From contig JAFDTZ010000058.1 in NCBI GenBank assembly GCA_019594305.1, positions 1 to 13,206 on the forward strand: 13,206 bases of DNA, given 5' to 3'. Below are positions 6,554-12,822 of the stretch, piece by piece. The DNA comes from Thermoplasmata archaeon (GTDB lineage Archaea; Thermoplasmatota; Thermoplasmata; Halarchaeoplasmatales; Halarchaeoplasmataceae). Positions within the stretch are counted from its first letter, which is position 1; each line of letters begins with the position of its first letter. Made by a program: the position numbers and the translations under genes. The notes beneath the pieces were generated by a model, which searched no databases, was not told where the DNA came from, and saw only the letters and a list, made by a program, of their open reading frames with translations.

Positions 6554-7438
6554 TTATTGAGGTCCGTCCTCGCCCGAAAAACCACACTGCGGGCATTCTT
6601 CTACGAAGAAGGACACTAGCTTTTGACAACTTGGACACCTTTTACTTATGTTTGTTCTACATTCGGGACATATAAGCTCCAAACCCTGTAGTTCCGCGCT
6701 GCAGTTCGGGCATGCGAATGAGGTTGTGTCCTCATGGTCTTCCCCGGTATCCCCCTGCTCTGTGATAGGAAGGTCATGGTCCATGGCCTCATCTTCGTGG
6801 TCCGGGGGAGGGATGTCATCTTCGTATGTATTGACCTCTTCATGGCCCGGAGGTGGAGGCAAATCTTCCCCGACGGGTTCTACTGCGGGCACAAAGACCG
6901 CCTGACTTTCCTTCTTCTCACGACGGTCTTTCAGCACCTCGGAGAGGGAACGTCTACCTACAAGGACCACCAGGAGGGCGGAACCGATCACCATGACAAT
7001 GGACATTATCAAAGGGATAATATTGTAAGCATGGTTGTATATGGGTGTGTCGTTTATCCACATAAATATCAATATGTTAAATAACAATGTTGTTACGGAG
7101 AAACATATGAGCGGGATAGAACCGATCATCATGTATCGAGATTCCTTGTATTTCTTCCCACTTCTCAAACCGAGGCCGATACTGCCTATTACCGATAAAA
7201 CAATCGCTCCGAGAAAGCTGATATATAATAGGTCTAACAATTGCTGAAGTCCGTGTATTGTTTGGAATTCGGATTCCGACAAATAATAGGATCGGATCAT
7301 GATGCTGGAAATATAAATCTTGATGTCAGGAGACTCTATCAATATCCATGGCATGAATATGCTAGCGATAAACCCTATTACAGAAGACCACAACACTGTA
7401 TTATACAGCTTTTCCAAAAGATCTATTGTTACCTTCAC
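6554..7438 (-). CDS. Four-helix membrane protein with acidic linker and double zinc ribbon (unknown function)
   Basis: I do not recognise this 294-residue protein as a named family. Four membrane helices lie near 14-34, 68-91, 103-128 and 138-161. A cytosolic-looking stretch follows: basic 162-177, then an acidic/proline linker (about 185-240) with two similar blocks, DLPPPPGHEE and DIPPPDHEDE. Two zinc ribbons end the protein, with ligands Cys243/Cys246-Cys257/Cys260 and Cys268/Cys271-Cys282/Cys285 (CPNC, CPEC, CPSC, CPQC). The start codon is GTG, overlapping the TGA of the preceding gene as GTGA. A perfect GAGGTGA six bases upstream makes this start convincing. The gene is surely cotranscribed with the 208-residue membrane protein. 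The tail could bind a protein or nucleic acid at the membrane; this is inference. Confidence 0.8.
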   Translation of the reverse strand: MKVTIDLLEKLYNTVLWSSVIGFIASIFMPWILIESPDIKIYISSIMIRSYYLSESEFQTIHGLQQLLDLLYISFLGAIVLSVIGSIGLGLRSGKKYKESRYMMIGSIPLICFSVTTLLFNILIFMWINDTPIYNHAYNIIPLIMSIVMVIGSALLVVLVGRRSLSEVLKDRREKKESQAVFVPAVEPVGEDLPPPPGHEEVNTYEDDIPPPDHEDEAMDHDLPITEQGDTGEDHEDTTSFACPNCSAELQGLELICPECRTNISKRCPSCQKLVSFFVEECPQCGFSGEDGPQ

Positions 7439-8061
7439 TTATAATCACCTCTGGGAATTTTCGGTTTTTTTACGGGTATCGGGCGAGTTCTTTTTCTATG
7501 TATAATATCCTCCTTGATGATGTTATACTGGATGCACTTCATACTATTTTTGCATATGCTAAACGAAAAGATCAAGCCAAATACACCAATAATCAAAAGG
7601 AGGAATGGAGAAAAGAAAAATAGTGTTAAATCAAGTGAAAAAAAGGTCCACAAAGAAGCGTTAATATAAACACCAACAAATATTAAGGCAAGAGAGGGGA
7701 TGAGGAGGAGTTTTCCTGCGATGAAGTTTATCCATAGTGATTTTATTTTTTCCATCACCTCTACATCTGTTAATAAGGTGGTAATCACCAATATGGCACC
7801 TGCAACGATGATGCTAATAGTTAAAATGAAGCTTATCAAAGCATACGAAGGAAAGAAGTGAATTCCTTCCTCTAATACACCTGAAAAATCACCCCACCGG
7901 GCTTTCCCATCTGTAAAATACAATGTCCTGCCGGTAAAGATCAATACTATTATAAGCCCGACAACACCTACTGCTATTGTCAATATCCCCATCATATACC
8001 CCGATGACTTCGGTTCTTCTGGCACCCTGTTTCTCAGATCAACATTATATCTTGGTTGCAT
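7435..8061 (-). CDS. Four-helix membrane protein (unknown function)
   Basis: A 208-residue hydrophobic protein that I cannot assign to a family. Predicted helices lie near 22-43, 73-97, 112-133 and 145-170. The N-terminal 20 residues are polar and the C-terminal tail (about 183-208) is strongly basic and proline-rich, ending KKPKIPRGDYK. By the positive-inside rule, both ends probably face the cytoplasm. Loop 1 (about 44-70) carries aromatic and charged residues. The end of the gene encodes the GAGGTGA ribosome site for the next cistron and overlaps it by four bases, so the two proteins are probably made in similar amounts. The shared four-helix layout suggests an ancient duplication or a hetero-oligomer; this is inference. 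A TATA box lies ~50 nt upstream of the ATG. Confidence 0.78.
   Translation of the reverse strand: MQPRYNVDLRNRVPEEPKSSGYMMGILTIAVGVVGLIIVLIFTGRTLYFTDGKARWGDFSGVLEEGIHFFPSYALISFILTISIIVAGAILVITTLLTDVEVMEKIKSLWINFIAGKLLLIPSLALIFVGVYINASLWTFFSLDLTLFFFSPFLLLIIGVFGLIFSFSICKNSMKCIQYNIIKEDIIHRKRTRPIPVKKPKIPRGDYK
7445..7451 (-). promoter_or_regulatory. Strong ribosome binding site that fixes a GTG start
   Basis: GAGGTGA, fully complementary to the archaeal 16S 3' end, lies six bases before the GTG at 7438. It settles the start of the zinc-ribbon membrane protein. Confidence 0.75.
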
Positions 8062-8107
8062 ATTATCGTATCCCGTGTGTTTTAGACCGAAGTTGAATAT
8101 AGGCGAA

Positions 8108-8116
8108 GTATATAAG
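8108..8116 (-). promoter_or_regulatory. TATA box of the membrane-protein operon
   Basis: The minus strand has CTTATATAC at 8116-8108 in the 71-nt gap after archease. The predicted start is near 8084, giving a ~22-nt leader before the ATG at 8061. No clear SD is seen in that leader. Confidence 0.5.
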
Positions 8117-8132
8117 TATTGCCAATAACGAT

Positions 8133-8543
8133 TTACACGTCGAATATCACCCGTATCTCACCTTGTGGGTCTACCAATAAATCATGATAGGAAACCGCCT
8201 TAACAGCGCCGTATAGTTCGTGTTTCTCAGAGTTGATCTCTTCACCTTTAGCAGTAACAATCAAATCTACAGCATCGTTTAACTTTAAATCGACTTCGAA
8301 TTGTGAGAAAAGTACCGATTTAACCTCAAATAGATAGATGAGTTCCGAAAGGAATTCCACAAGAAGGGATTCCAAATCGTCGGCAGACAACTCGATCTTG
8401 TATTCCCCTATAGGCGACACTTGCTCGATGTCTGTCATTATACTGAACATACCTCGAGCAGTTTCGGCAAAAACCTCTTCAAGATTTTCTCCGGTCGCTT
8501 TTATGCCTACATCGGCGGTGTGCTCGAACTGTTCGAATGCCAT
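8133..8543 (-). CDS. Archease (RtcB tRNA-splicing ligase activator)
   Basis: Archease helps the RNA ligase RtcB through guanylylation and turnover in tRNA splicing and RNA repair. The 136-residue length is normal. Diagnostic features are HTADVGI at 8-14, with the metal-binding Asp11; the FAETARGMFSIMTD block (25-38), where archeases usually have alanine-rich aFS/MT; the long helix DDLESLLVEFLSELIYLFE (55-73); HELYGAVKAVSYHDL at 108-122; and a C-terminal acidic end (Asp135) on the IRVIFDV strand. The gene follows the PPC-domain gene by six bases, with GAGTGAT just upstream of the ATG, so they share an mRNA. No rtcB gene is in the window. Confidence 0.95.
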   Translation of the reverse strand: MAFEQFEHTADVGIKATGENLEEVFAETARGMFSIMTDIEQVSPIGEYKIELSADDLESLLVEFLSELIYLFEVKSVLFSQFEVDLKLNDAVDLIVTAKGEEINSEKHELYGAVKAVSYHDLLVDPQGEIRVIFDV

Positions 8544-8549
8544 TTTCTA

Positions 8550-8963
8550 TCACTCGATGGTGAGCAGCTCAGCCCCTGAAAATTCATCCATAAGACGTCG
8601 TAGGATTATAGTATCCAATAATAAACCGGTGATCTCTACAATGTTATGTACTCTACCGCCTTCGAGATGACCACCCCTGGCAATATGGTCTCTCCCGGAT
8701 ACAACCGCGTGGAGATGGATGGTCTCGTCGGCAGTTATACTTCCGTTCAATGAAAGTAATTCCATACATTCTGAATATTCTTCCCATTCGTAAGTTCCGG
8801 TATCAGAATCGTAAAAACCGAGTTTAAAATCCTTCAACATACCTATTCCAGAAACTATCAATCCGCAATTAAATTCAACAAATATATCATGTAAATCTGA
8901 GAATAGCTCGGTATCGTGATCCAGCTTTGCCACCAATACGTTCCCTTCTATATCGTATTCCAT
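8550..8963 (-). CDS. PPC/DUF296-domain protein
   Basis: A 137-residue single-domain protein of the plant-and-prokaryote-conserved (PPC, DUF296) family. Family signatures are the GIGMLKDFKLGFYD stretch (39-52), ELLSLNGSI (68-76), and HLHAVVSGRDHIARGGHLEGG (two overlapping halves, 83-103). His83, His85 and His99 are the usual metal-ligand positions. Prokaryotic members form trimers; plant versions are joined to AT-hook DNA-binding motifs, but none is present here, so calling it DNA-binding would be unsafe. It is first in a two-gene unit with archease. A very good BRE/TATA lies so close to the ATG that the mRNA should start at or beside the start codon. Confidence 0.9.
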   Translation of the reverse strand: MEYDIEGNVLVAKLDHDTELFSDLHDIFVEFNCGLIVSGIGMLKDFKLGFYDSDTGTYEWEEYSECMELLSLNGSITADETIHLHAVVSGRDHIARGGHLEGGRVHNIVEITGLLLDTIILRRLMDEFSGAELLTIE

Positions 8964-8988
8964 GTAGCAAGAATAACTATTATATGGG

Positions 8989-9001
8989 TATATATCTTTC
9001 G
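8989..9001 (-). promoter_or_regulatory. BRE/TATA promoter of the PPC-archease operon, leaderless start
   Basis: The minus strand reads CGAAAGATATATA at 9001-8989, a near-consensus BRE plus TATA box. Counting ~31 nt from the box gives a start at ~8963, the A of the ATG. No SD is present, consistent with a leaderless mRNA. Confidence 0.65.
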
Positions 9002-9008
9002 CTGAGGA

Positions 9009-9944
9009 TCACTTTAAAGCCTTTGCCTCAATACCGAATTCGTTCTCAACCGTCTTTGCAAACTCTTTCGCACTGCCGTGGACGGTGAAAACCCTTTCCG
9101 GATCACACTTTTTAACGTAATCTATGAGCTCATCAAAACCTGCATGGTCTGAGAATGGAAACTGTGCATCGATATCCATAGAGTGAAAGAAAGAATAGAA
9201 TGCACACCAACCTGATAGATAGGCCGAAGTACCATTCATCTTACGCGCTTTTTTTAACAATGAACCGATGGGTTTCTTTAGGTCGCCCGGAGGCACCACG
9301 GCGGTAAAATCACCTTCCGGCTCTCCATGATTGTACTTAAGATCAACTCCGTGTTTGTTGTATATCTCGCATAGACGATAAATACGGTCTGTAACATAGG
9401 GTACCTCGCCCATGCTGTTAAGGAGAGATATTATCTCCTGTGCCTTACCGAACTCGTATGCACCGAAAACAACCGGGCCGTCTTCCAATTGGCATTCCGT
9501 CCATATCTTGATGTCATCGATAATATCTTTTTTCGGAGGTAAGCGGTAATCCAGCTTGCCGTATGTGGTTTCGATTATCAACGTGTTGCACTTATGAGGT
9601 GATGCCCTCCCGCAAGTGGAGCCTCCTTCCGGGTTGAAATCACCTGTGTATAGCACATCTTCAACCATGGTCATCGCCGAGCCGAAGACGTGACCTGCAG
9701 GGAATAACAGAACATTAAAACCCCCTACCTGATGAGGGAAACCATATGAGACACCTTTACCCCTGCGTTCGCCCATTCGAACGCCTAAAATATCCAACGT
9801 TTGATAGGTCATGAAAGCATCCTTTACCAGATGATCCATGTGTCCGTGGGTTACGACACCGATTTCGCTTTGCCTTGTGGGATCCAATATGACCTTACGG
9901 TGGTCATCCTCTATACATATTCCGTGTTCGTATCTGATATCCAT
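9009..9944 (-). CDS. Metallo-beta-lactamase fold beta-CASP-like nuclease
   Basis: A 311-residue metal-dependent nuclease-type protein, related to mRNA 3'-end processing/exonuclease proteins and to the DNA-ligase-associated exonucleases. Metal motifs are complete: HGHMDH at 33-38, His85 in AGHVFGSA, Asp102 in YTGDFN, FSDHAGF with Asp266/His267, and His289 in FTVHGS. TTYG (126-129) and AYEFGKAQEI (162-171) mark the entry to the beta-CASP insert, and LSGWC (243-247) follows it. It lacks the N-terminal KH domains of archaeal CPSF1/CPSF2, so it is the short type. Whether it acts on RNA or DNA cannot be seen. Its ATG abuts the stop of the zinc-ribbon gene (TAAATG), with AAGGAG inside that gene's end, indicating translational coupling. 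No ligase gene is adjacent. Confidence 0.88.
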   Translation of the reverse strand: MDIRYEHGICIEDDHRKVILDPTRQSEIGVVTHGHMDHLVKDAFMTYQTLDILGVRMGERRGKGVSYGFPHQVGGFNVLLFPAGHVFGSAMTMVEDVLYTGDFNPEGGSTCGRASPHKCNTLIIETTYGKLDYRLPPKKDIIDDIKIWTECQLEDGPVVFGAYEFGKAQEIISLLNSMGEVPYVTDRIYRLCEIYNKHGVDLKYNHGEPEGDFTAVVPPGDLKKPIGSLLKKARKMNGTSAYLSGWCAFYSFFHSMDIDAQFPFSDHAGFDELIDYVKKCDPERVFTVHGSAKEFAKTVENEFGIEAKALK

Positions 9945-10349
9945 TTAAGAGTGCTCCTTAACATATTCGAATCTATATCTGGTGGGTACACGTCCTTTAA
10001 GATTTGTCCAGTATGGGCACGAGCTGCAGGTGTAACCAAGGGTTACAGTTCCACCGAAGATGGTCTCGTTCTTTGTACGTTTCAACTTTTCACCGCATAC
10101 GGGACATTTTCCTTTTAGATCCTTCCTTTCGCTTGCCTGGCGTGCCTCTATGTTTGTGTTCATAATGGGTGAAGTGACTGCAATCTCTCTCAAACGGCTA
10201 GGGCCGACAGTATAACTGGGGTCTTTTATACGCAGTTCGCGTATCACTAATTCTCTAAGTTTCCGTAATGAGCCCACAGCTTTCATCCTTTTTATCACTA
10301 TATCGAGTGCATCCCTTATCTCTTCATCACTTGGGATGGAGTAAGGCAT
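9945..10349 (-). CDS. Small archaeal zinc-ribbon protein (unknown function)
   Basis: A 134-residue protein with a helical N-terminal region (6-70: DEEIRDALDIVIKRMKAVGS, then LRKLRELVIRELRIKDPSYTV in two pieces) that may be a winged-helix-like unit. A C-terminal zinc ribbon follows with ligands Cys82, Cys85, Cys108 and Cys111 (CPVC and CSSC). Proteins of this layout occur widely in euryarchaea, but I know no proven function. The start is ATG 10349; the TTG just before it would lie upstream of the predicted mRNA start. It is translationally coupled to the MBL nuclease gene, and the pair may act together on nucleic acid; this is inference. A TATA box immediately after the ribH stop suggests its own leaderless promoter. 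Confidence 0.8.
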   Translation of the reverse strand: MPYSIPSDEEIRDALDIVIKRMKAVGSLRKLRELVIRELRIKDPSYTVGPSRLREIAVTSPIMNTNIEARQASERKDLKGKCPVCGEKLKRTKNETIFGGTVTLGYTCSSCPYWTNLKGRVPTRYRFEYVKEHS

Positions 10350-10375
10350 CAAGAGGGTGGAAGAGCGCAGGAATA

Positions 10376-10382
10376 CTTAATA
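10376..10382 (-). promoter_or_regulatory. TATA-like box of the zinc-ribbon/nuclease unit
   Basis: TATTAAG on the minus strand begins one base after the ribH stop. A start ~32 nt away falls at 10350, next to the ATG at 10349, and there is no SD. The BRE is unremarkable, and read-through from the rib operon is also possible. Confidence 0.45.
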
Positions 10383-10802
10383 TTACCTATCCGAAACGTT
10401 CTCGTAGAGTTTTACAACACTCTCTACCGCGGCCTTAGCCCTATCTATCCTTTCCTGTGCCTGCATACGAGTCATTCCAGGTCCCGTTATACCCAGTCCA
10501 ACGGGTTTGTCGTGGATCAAAGCGAGATCGGCTATCTTTCTAGCGGCGTGACTGATGACCGTTTCGTCGTGGTCCGTTTCTCCCTTTATCACCGCACCTA
10601 GGGTAACTACACCATCTATACTATCCTTATTTAACAGCTTCTTTATCGCCAATGGCATATCGAATACCCCGGGAACATGAATTACTTCGGAAACTTCCAC
10701 TCCTAAGAAACTGGCATGTTCCTTTGCCCTCTCTAACATCATCATGGTGATATCGTAGTTAAATTCCGACACCACTATACCTATCTTCATTTTTTTTGCC
10801 AT
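10383..10802 (-). CDS. ribH: 6,7-dimethyl-8-ribityllumazine synthase
   Basis: Condenses 5-amino-6-ribitylaminouracil with dihydroxybutanone phosphate to lumazine, the next-to-last step to riboflavin. The product is 139 residues, the short archaeal type. Motifs numbered from ATG 10802 are SEFNYDI (12-18, pyrimidine binding), HVPGVFDMPLA (42-52), GAVIKGETDHDE (69-80) with the catalytic-position His78, and the archaeal-style GLGITGPGMTRMQAQERID. The frame also has ATG 10811, which overlaps the ribC stop as ATGA. I chose 10802 because the strong AAGGAGA (10817-10811) would sit directly on 10811 but is nine bases from 10802. It is last in ribB-ribL-ribC-ribH; lumazine passes to RibC. Confidence 0.95.
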   Translation of the reverse strand: MAKKMKIGIVVSEFNYDITMMMLERAKEHASFLGVEVSEVIHVPGVFDMPLAIKKLLNKDSIDGVVTLGAVIKGETDHDETVISHAARKIADLALIHDKPVGLGITGPGMTRMQAQERIDRAKAAVESVVKLYENVSDR

Positions 10803-10807
10803 GTTTT

Positions 10808-11272
10808 TCATCTCCTTAAAGGTCCTGCATCGGGATGGCCTTCTCGTTGACCGGTCCCTGCGGCTTGCTGTAACTTATCCTGGCGAAAGAGTAGGTCGTA
10901 AGCGTTTATAGCGTGTTCCCTAGCCCTTCCGTCAGCGAGTTCAGCAAGTTCATTATCGTTTTCAGCTTCATCCTCGTGAACGAAAACTTCCAGTATATGA
11001 ATGTCATGTTTGATCTCTACGTCAAGAATTGCTCTTGACGCCTGGTCAGCGCACTGTTTGTCGATGTTTTCCGGTCCCGGCATGCCCAGTGCGATCACCA
11101 TATCACATCCTGATCTTATTAGGCGCTGACAGGCAATGGCCAGGTCCTTTATCCCGGGTACGGTGTACCTCTCTATTGTATATCCGGTTCCGATAGACTC
11201 TAGTTCATCCCTTGCGCTCTTGTACATGTCGAACCGTGCAAAGGTGGTGTCTGCTATACCTATCTTTTTCAT
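10808..11272 (-). CDS. ribC: Riboflavin synthase, archaeal (MJ1184) type
   Basis: Dismutates two lumazine molecules to riboflavin and the pyrimidinedione that RibH reuses. This is the archaeal enzyme, related in sequence to lumazine synthase rather than to bacterial RibE. It has 154 residues from ATG 11272. Family motifs are KIGIADTTFARFDM (3-16), the TVPGIKDLAIACQRLI helix (37-52), ALGMPG (61-66), KQCADQAS (72-79) and EVFVHEDEA (95-103). The last ~18 residues are polar and likely disordered. The start overlaps the ribL stop as ATGA with GGAAAGG upstream; the upstream GTG-like extension in the same frame would run deep into ribL and is rejected. Together with ribH this gives both final steps in one transcript. 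Confidence 0.95.
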   Translation of the reverse strand: MKKIGIADTTFARFDMYKSARDELESIGTGYTIERYTVPGIKDLAIACQRLIRSGCDMVIALGMPGPENIDKQCADQASRAILDVEIKHDIHILEVFVHEDEAENDNELAELADGRAREHAINAYDLLFRQDKLQQAAGTGQREGHPDAGPLRR

Positions 11273-11727
11273 GCCCTTTCCACCGCCTCTAATTCTTTTT
11301 TCATACCGTACCAATCGATTATCTTCCTTATTATCTTACGTGTTCCGTCGAGATCATGGTCGTAGTGTTCGAGACGTCTAACCTCGGCTTCCAACCCTCT
11401 TTTTTTAAGATCTTCTACCAGTTCTTCTTCTTTATGTCTTTGGTCGTAACCCAGTGCGATTATATCCGGATCTATCTCTTCCACAACTTTGAAAGTATCT
11501 ACCGGATCGCCTACAACGACCTTATCCACCGGTTTTAATGACTCTACCATCTTTGCCCTTGTTCCCTGGGCCATCAACGGCTCGTGCTTGTTTTTCCTGA
11601 CGGTCTCGTCACATGCTACTACTACAACGAGTCGGTCACCCAGCTTTTTAGCTTCCACTAGATACTGTAAATGTCCCATATGAAGTATATCGAATACACC
11701 TGCCGCCATGACAGTTATATCACCCAT
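11269..11727 (-). CDS. ribL: FAD synthetase RibL (FMN adenylyltransferase), archaeal type
   Basis: Transfers AMP from ATP to FMN, giving FAD. The 152-residue product is a single nucleotidyltransferase domain of the cytidylyltransferase-like family. The GVFDILHMGHL signature (10-20) holds His16 and His19. LGYDQRHKEEEL (92-103) and GTRKIIRKI (128-136) are the other nucleotide-binding stretches. Bacterial RibF carries a fused kinase domain, which is absent here, so the riboflavin kinase must be encoded elsewhere. ATG 11727 is chosen over 11745 because GGGAGG (11739-11734) is six bases upstream of it. The start overlaps the ribB stop by eight bases. A glycerol-3-phosphate cytidylyltransferase is the main alternative by sequence, but the operon strongly favours RibL. 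Confidence 0.92.
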   Translation of the reverse strand: MGDITVMAAGVFDILHMGHLQYLVEAKKLGDRLVVVVACDETVRKNKHEPLMAQGTRAKMVESLKPVDKVVVGDPVDTFKVVEEIDPDIIALGYDQRHKEEELVEDLKKRGLEAEVRRLEHYDHDLDGTRKIIRKIIDWYGMKKELEAVERA

Positions 11728-12421
11728 ACTTTTCCTCCCAGGCATCGATGATATCGCCGCCCTCTACCAACGGTATGTTCATCCTCTCACCGTATGTTTT
11801 CGCTTCCTGTTCCGTGAGACTGTTTCCGTTAGATGACAACATCTCGCATATGGTCATGCTCGGATAAATGTCGGCTAGGGTAAGCAGGGCAGTTGTCAAT
11901 TCCGTGTGCCCCATCCTCTCGGATACTAGACCTTCTGTGGCATTCAAAAGGAATACATGCCCTGGTGTACGAAATTTTTTTCCGAATTTATCCATAGCGT
12001 CTTCACTACTTAGTTTGCGCATATCTTCAGCTAACTTGGCGAATCTGCTTATGGTAAGGGCCCTGTCATTATCTGAGATACCCGTAAATGTATCTCGATG
12101 ATTAACGGACAGTGAGAATGTGGATATCTCGTCGTATGGTATATCGTCGGCTTTCATCGCCGATAATAAAGGATATTTTCGGGATGCGTACTTGTATACT
12201 TCCTGCAGATACGGCTGACCCAATTTTTTCCATGTCTCCGGTGGTACGGTTACGCAAATCAACCCGCCGGCATCTTGTCTCAGTTGTCTTACTTTATCAG
12301 GTGTTACGGAAAAGGAAGGCACTACCAGGTCGGTTTCCTCCTCTCGTCCGTCGGCGTCGTAAACCATGACGAACTTACCTTCTTTGATACTGTCCAATGC
12401 ATTTACCAAGGACTCTTTCAT
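11720..12421 (-). CDS. ribB: 3,4-dihydroxy-2-butanone-4-phosphate synthase
   Basis: Converts ribulose 5-phosphate to dihydroxybutanone phosphate and formate, supplying the four-carbon unit for lumazine. The 233-residue stand-alone protein has no fused cyclohydrolase II domain. Active-site motifs are DADGREEETDLV (22-33), TGISDNDRALTI (113-124), FRTPGHVFLL (150-159), RMGHTELT (169-176) and CEML with Glu193. SVNHRD (105-110) replaces the more common SVDAR, and a charged insert of moderate length separates DRALTI from RTPGH, as in many archaeal members. It is the first gene of the rib operon. No SD precedes ATG 12421, and a TATA box sits ~30 nt away, so a leaderless mRNA without an FMN riboswitch is predicted. 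Confidence 0.96.
   Translation of the reverse strand: MKESLVNALDSIKEGKFVMVYDADGREEETDLVVPSFSVTPDKVRQLRQDAGGLICVTVPPETWKKLGQPYLQEVYKYASRKYPLLSAMKADDIPYDEISTFSLSVNHRDTFTGISDNDRALTISRFAKLAEDMRKLSSEDAMDKFGKKFRTPGHVFLLNATEGLVSERMGHTELTTALLTLADIYPSMTICEMLSSNGNSLTEQEAKTYGERMNIPLVEGGDIIDAWEEKYG
11734..11739 (-). promoter_or_regulatory. ribL: Ribosome binding site fixing the ribL start
   Basis: GGGAGG, within the last codons of ribB, lies six bases before ATG 11727 and thus selects this start over the ATG at 11745. Confidence 0.7.
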
Positions 12422-12440
12422 CGAAGTAAAAAACGTGATG

Positions 12441-12458
12441 GTTTATAATAGGCTTTTG
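12441..12458 (-). promoter_or_regulatory. ribB: BRE/TATA promoter of the rib operon, leaderless start
   Basis: The minus strand reads CAAAAGC (12458-12452) then CTATTATAAAC (12451-12441). The predicted start falls at about 12419-12421, on the ribB ATG. The gap of 107 nt to the divergent gene at 12529 holds only the two promoters; I see no aptamer-like structure. Confidence 0.55.
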
Positions 12459-12486
12459 GTGAATCGGGACCATCTTCAGCAACGAT

Positions 12487-12504
12487 TTGAAAAAGTATAT
12501 ATAG
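12487..12504 (+). promoter_or_regulatory. BRE/TATA promoter of the 83-codon gene, leaderless start
   Basis: TTGAAAAA is followed by GTATATATAG, with the TATA core at 12496-12503. Counting 32 nt gives 12528, next to the ATG at 12529. No SD is present. Confidence 0.55.
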
Positions 12505-12528
12505 AATCACGATAATATCCTTACGATC

Positions 12529-12780
12529 ATGACAAGCATATTCGATGAATTGAGGTGTTATTCTAGATACCACTGGTTCTATGAAAATGCCCTCGAACTG
12601 TTCGTAGGCTTGGCCTTGCTCATAGTGATTTTCGCAGTGGTATATCTATATTATGGCACTAACTGGCGTCCCTTTAAAACTTCTTCACAAAGGAGTGAAG
12701 GATGCTCCAATTGCGGAAAACCTTTGAGAATTTTGAAAAACCCCAATAAATATGGCACCAATTATGTAATCCAGATGTGA
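12529..12780 (+). pseudogene. One-helix membrane protein with incomplete zinc ribbon, apparently cut by an IS
   Basis: The frame encodes 83 residues. A polar aromatic N-terminus (1-20) precedes one membrane helix (about 21-42) and a cytosolic stretch with CSNCGKPLRI starting at Cys59. Cys59/Cys62 are the first knuckle of a zinc ribbon, but the second knuckle is missing: after KNPNKYG the sequence changes to TNYVIQM and stops. That change coincides with the start of AT-rich DNA leading into the transposase at 12807/12813. The simplest reading is that an insertion sequence interrupted the gene near 12745-12760 and supplied the present stop. The promoter is intact, so a truncated product could still be made. 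No function is known for such proteins. An intact small protein with only one CxxC is the alternative. Confidence 0.55.
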
Positions 12781-12812
12781 AACTTTATATGATAGCATGT
12801 GTTCATATGAAC
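12781..12812 (+). promoter_or_regulatory. Transposase promoter region
   Basis: TTTATATG at 12784-12791, after GTGAAAC, is a good TATA box. The expected start is ~12813-12816, at the second in-frame ATG (12813). The element's own transcript would thus be leaderless and lack the left arm of the inverted repeat at 12797-12822. Confidence 0.5.
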
Positions 12813-12822
12813 ATGAACACAT
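12797..12822. repeat. 10-bp perfect inverted repeat over the transposase start
   Basis: ATGTGTTCAT (12797-12806) and ATGAACACAT (12813-12822) are exact reverse complements separated by ATGAAC. The inner 12 bases GTTCATATGAAC (12801-12812) are also a perfect palindrome. Both candidate start codons lie inside the structure. Confidence 0.8.

Noticed and set aside
9801..10118. Plus-strand 105-codon frame across the nuclease/zinc-ribbon junction
   Set aside because: It lies opposite two genes with complete family motifs, has no family signature or promoter of its own, and reads as a shadow frame.
12422..12528. FMN riboswitch before ribB
   Set aside because: The gap is only 107 nt and contains two divergent TATA boxes. 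The predicted ribB mRNA starts at its ATG, leaving no leader.
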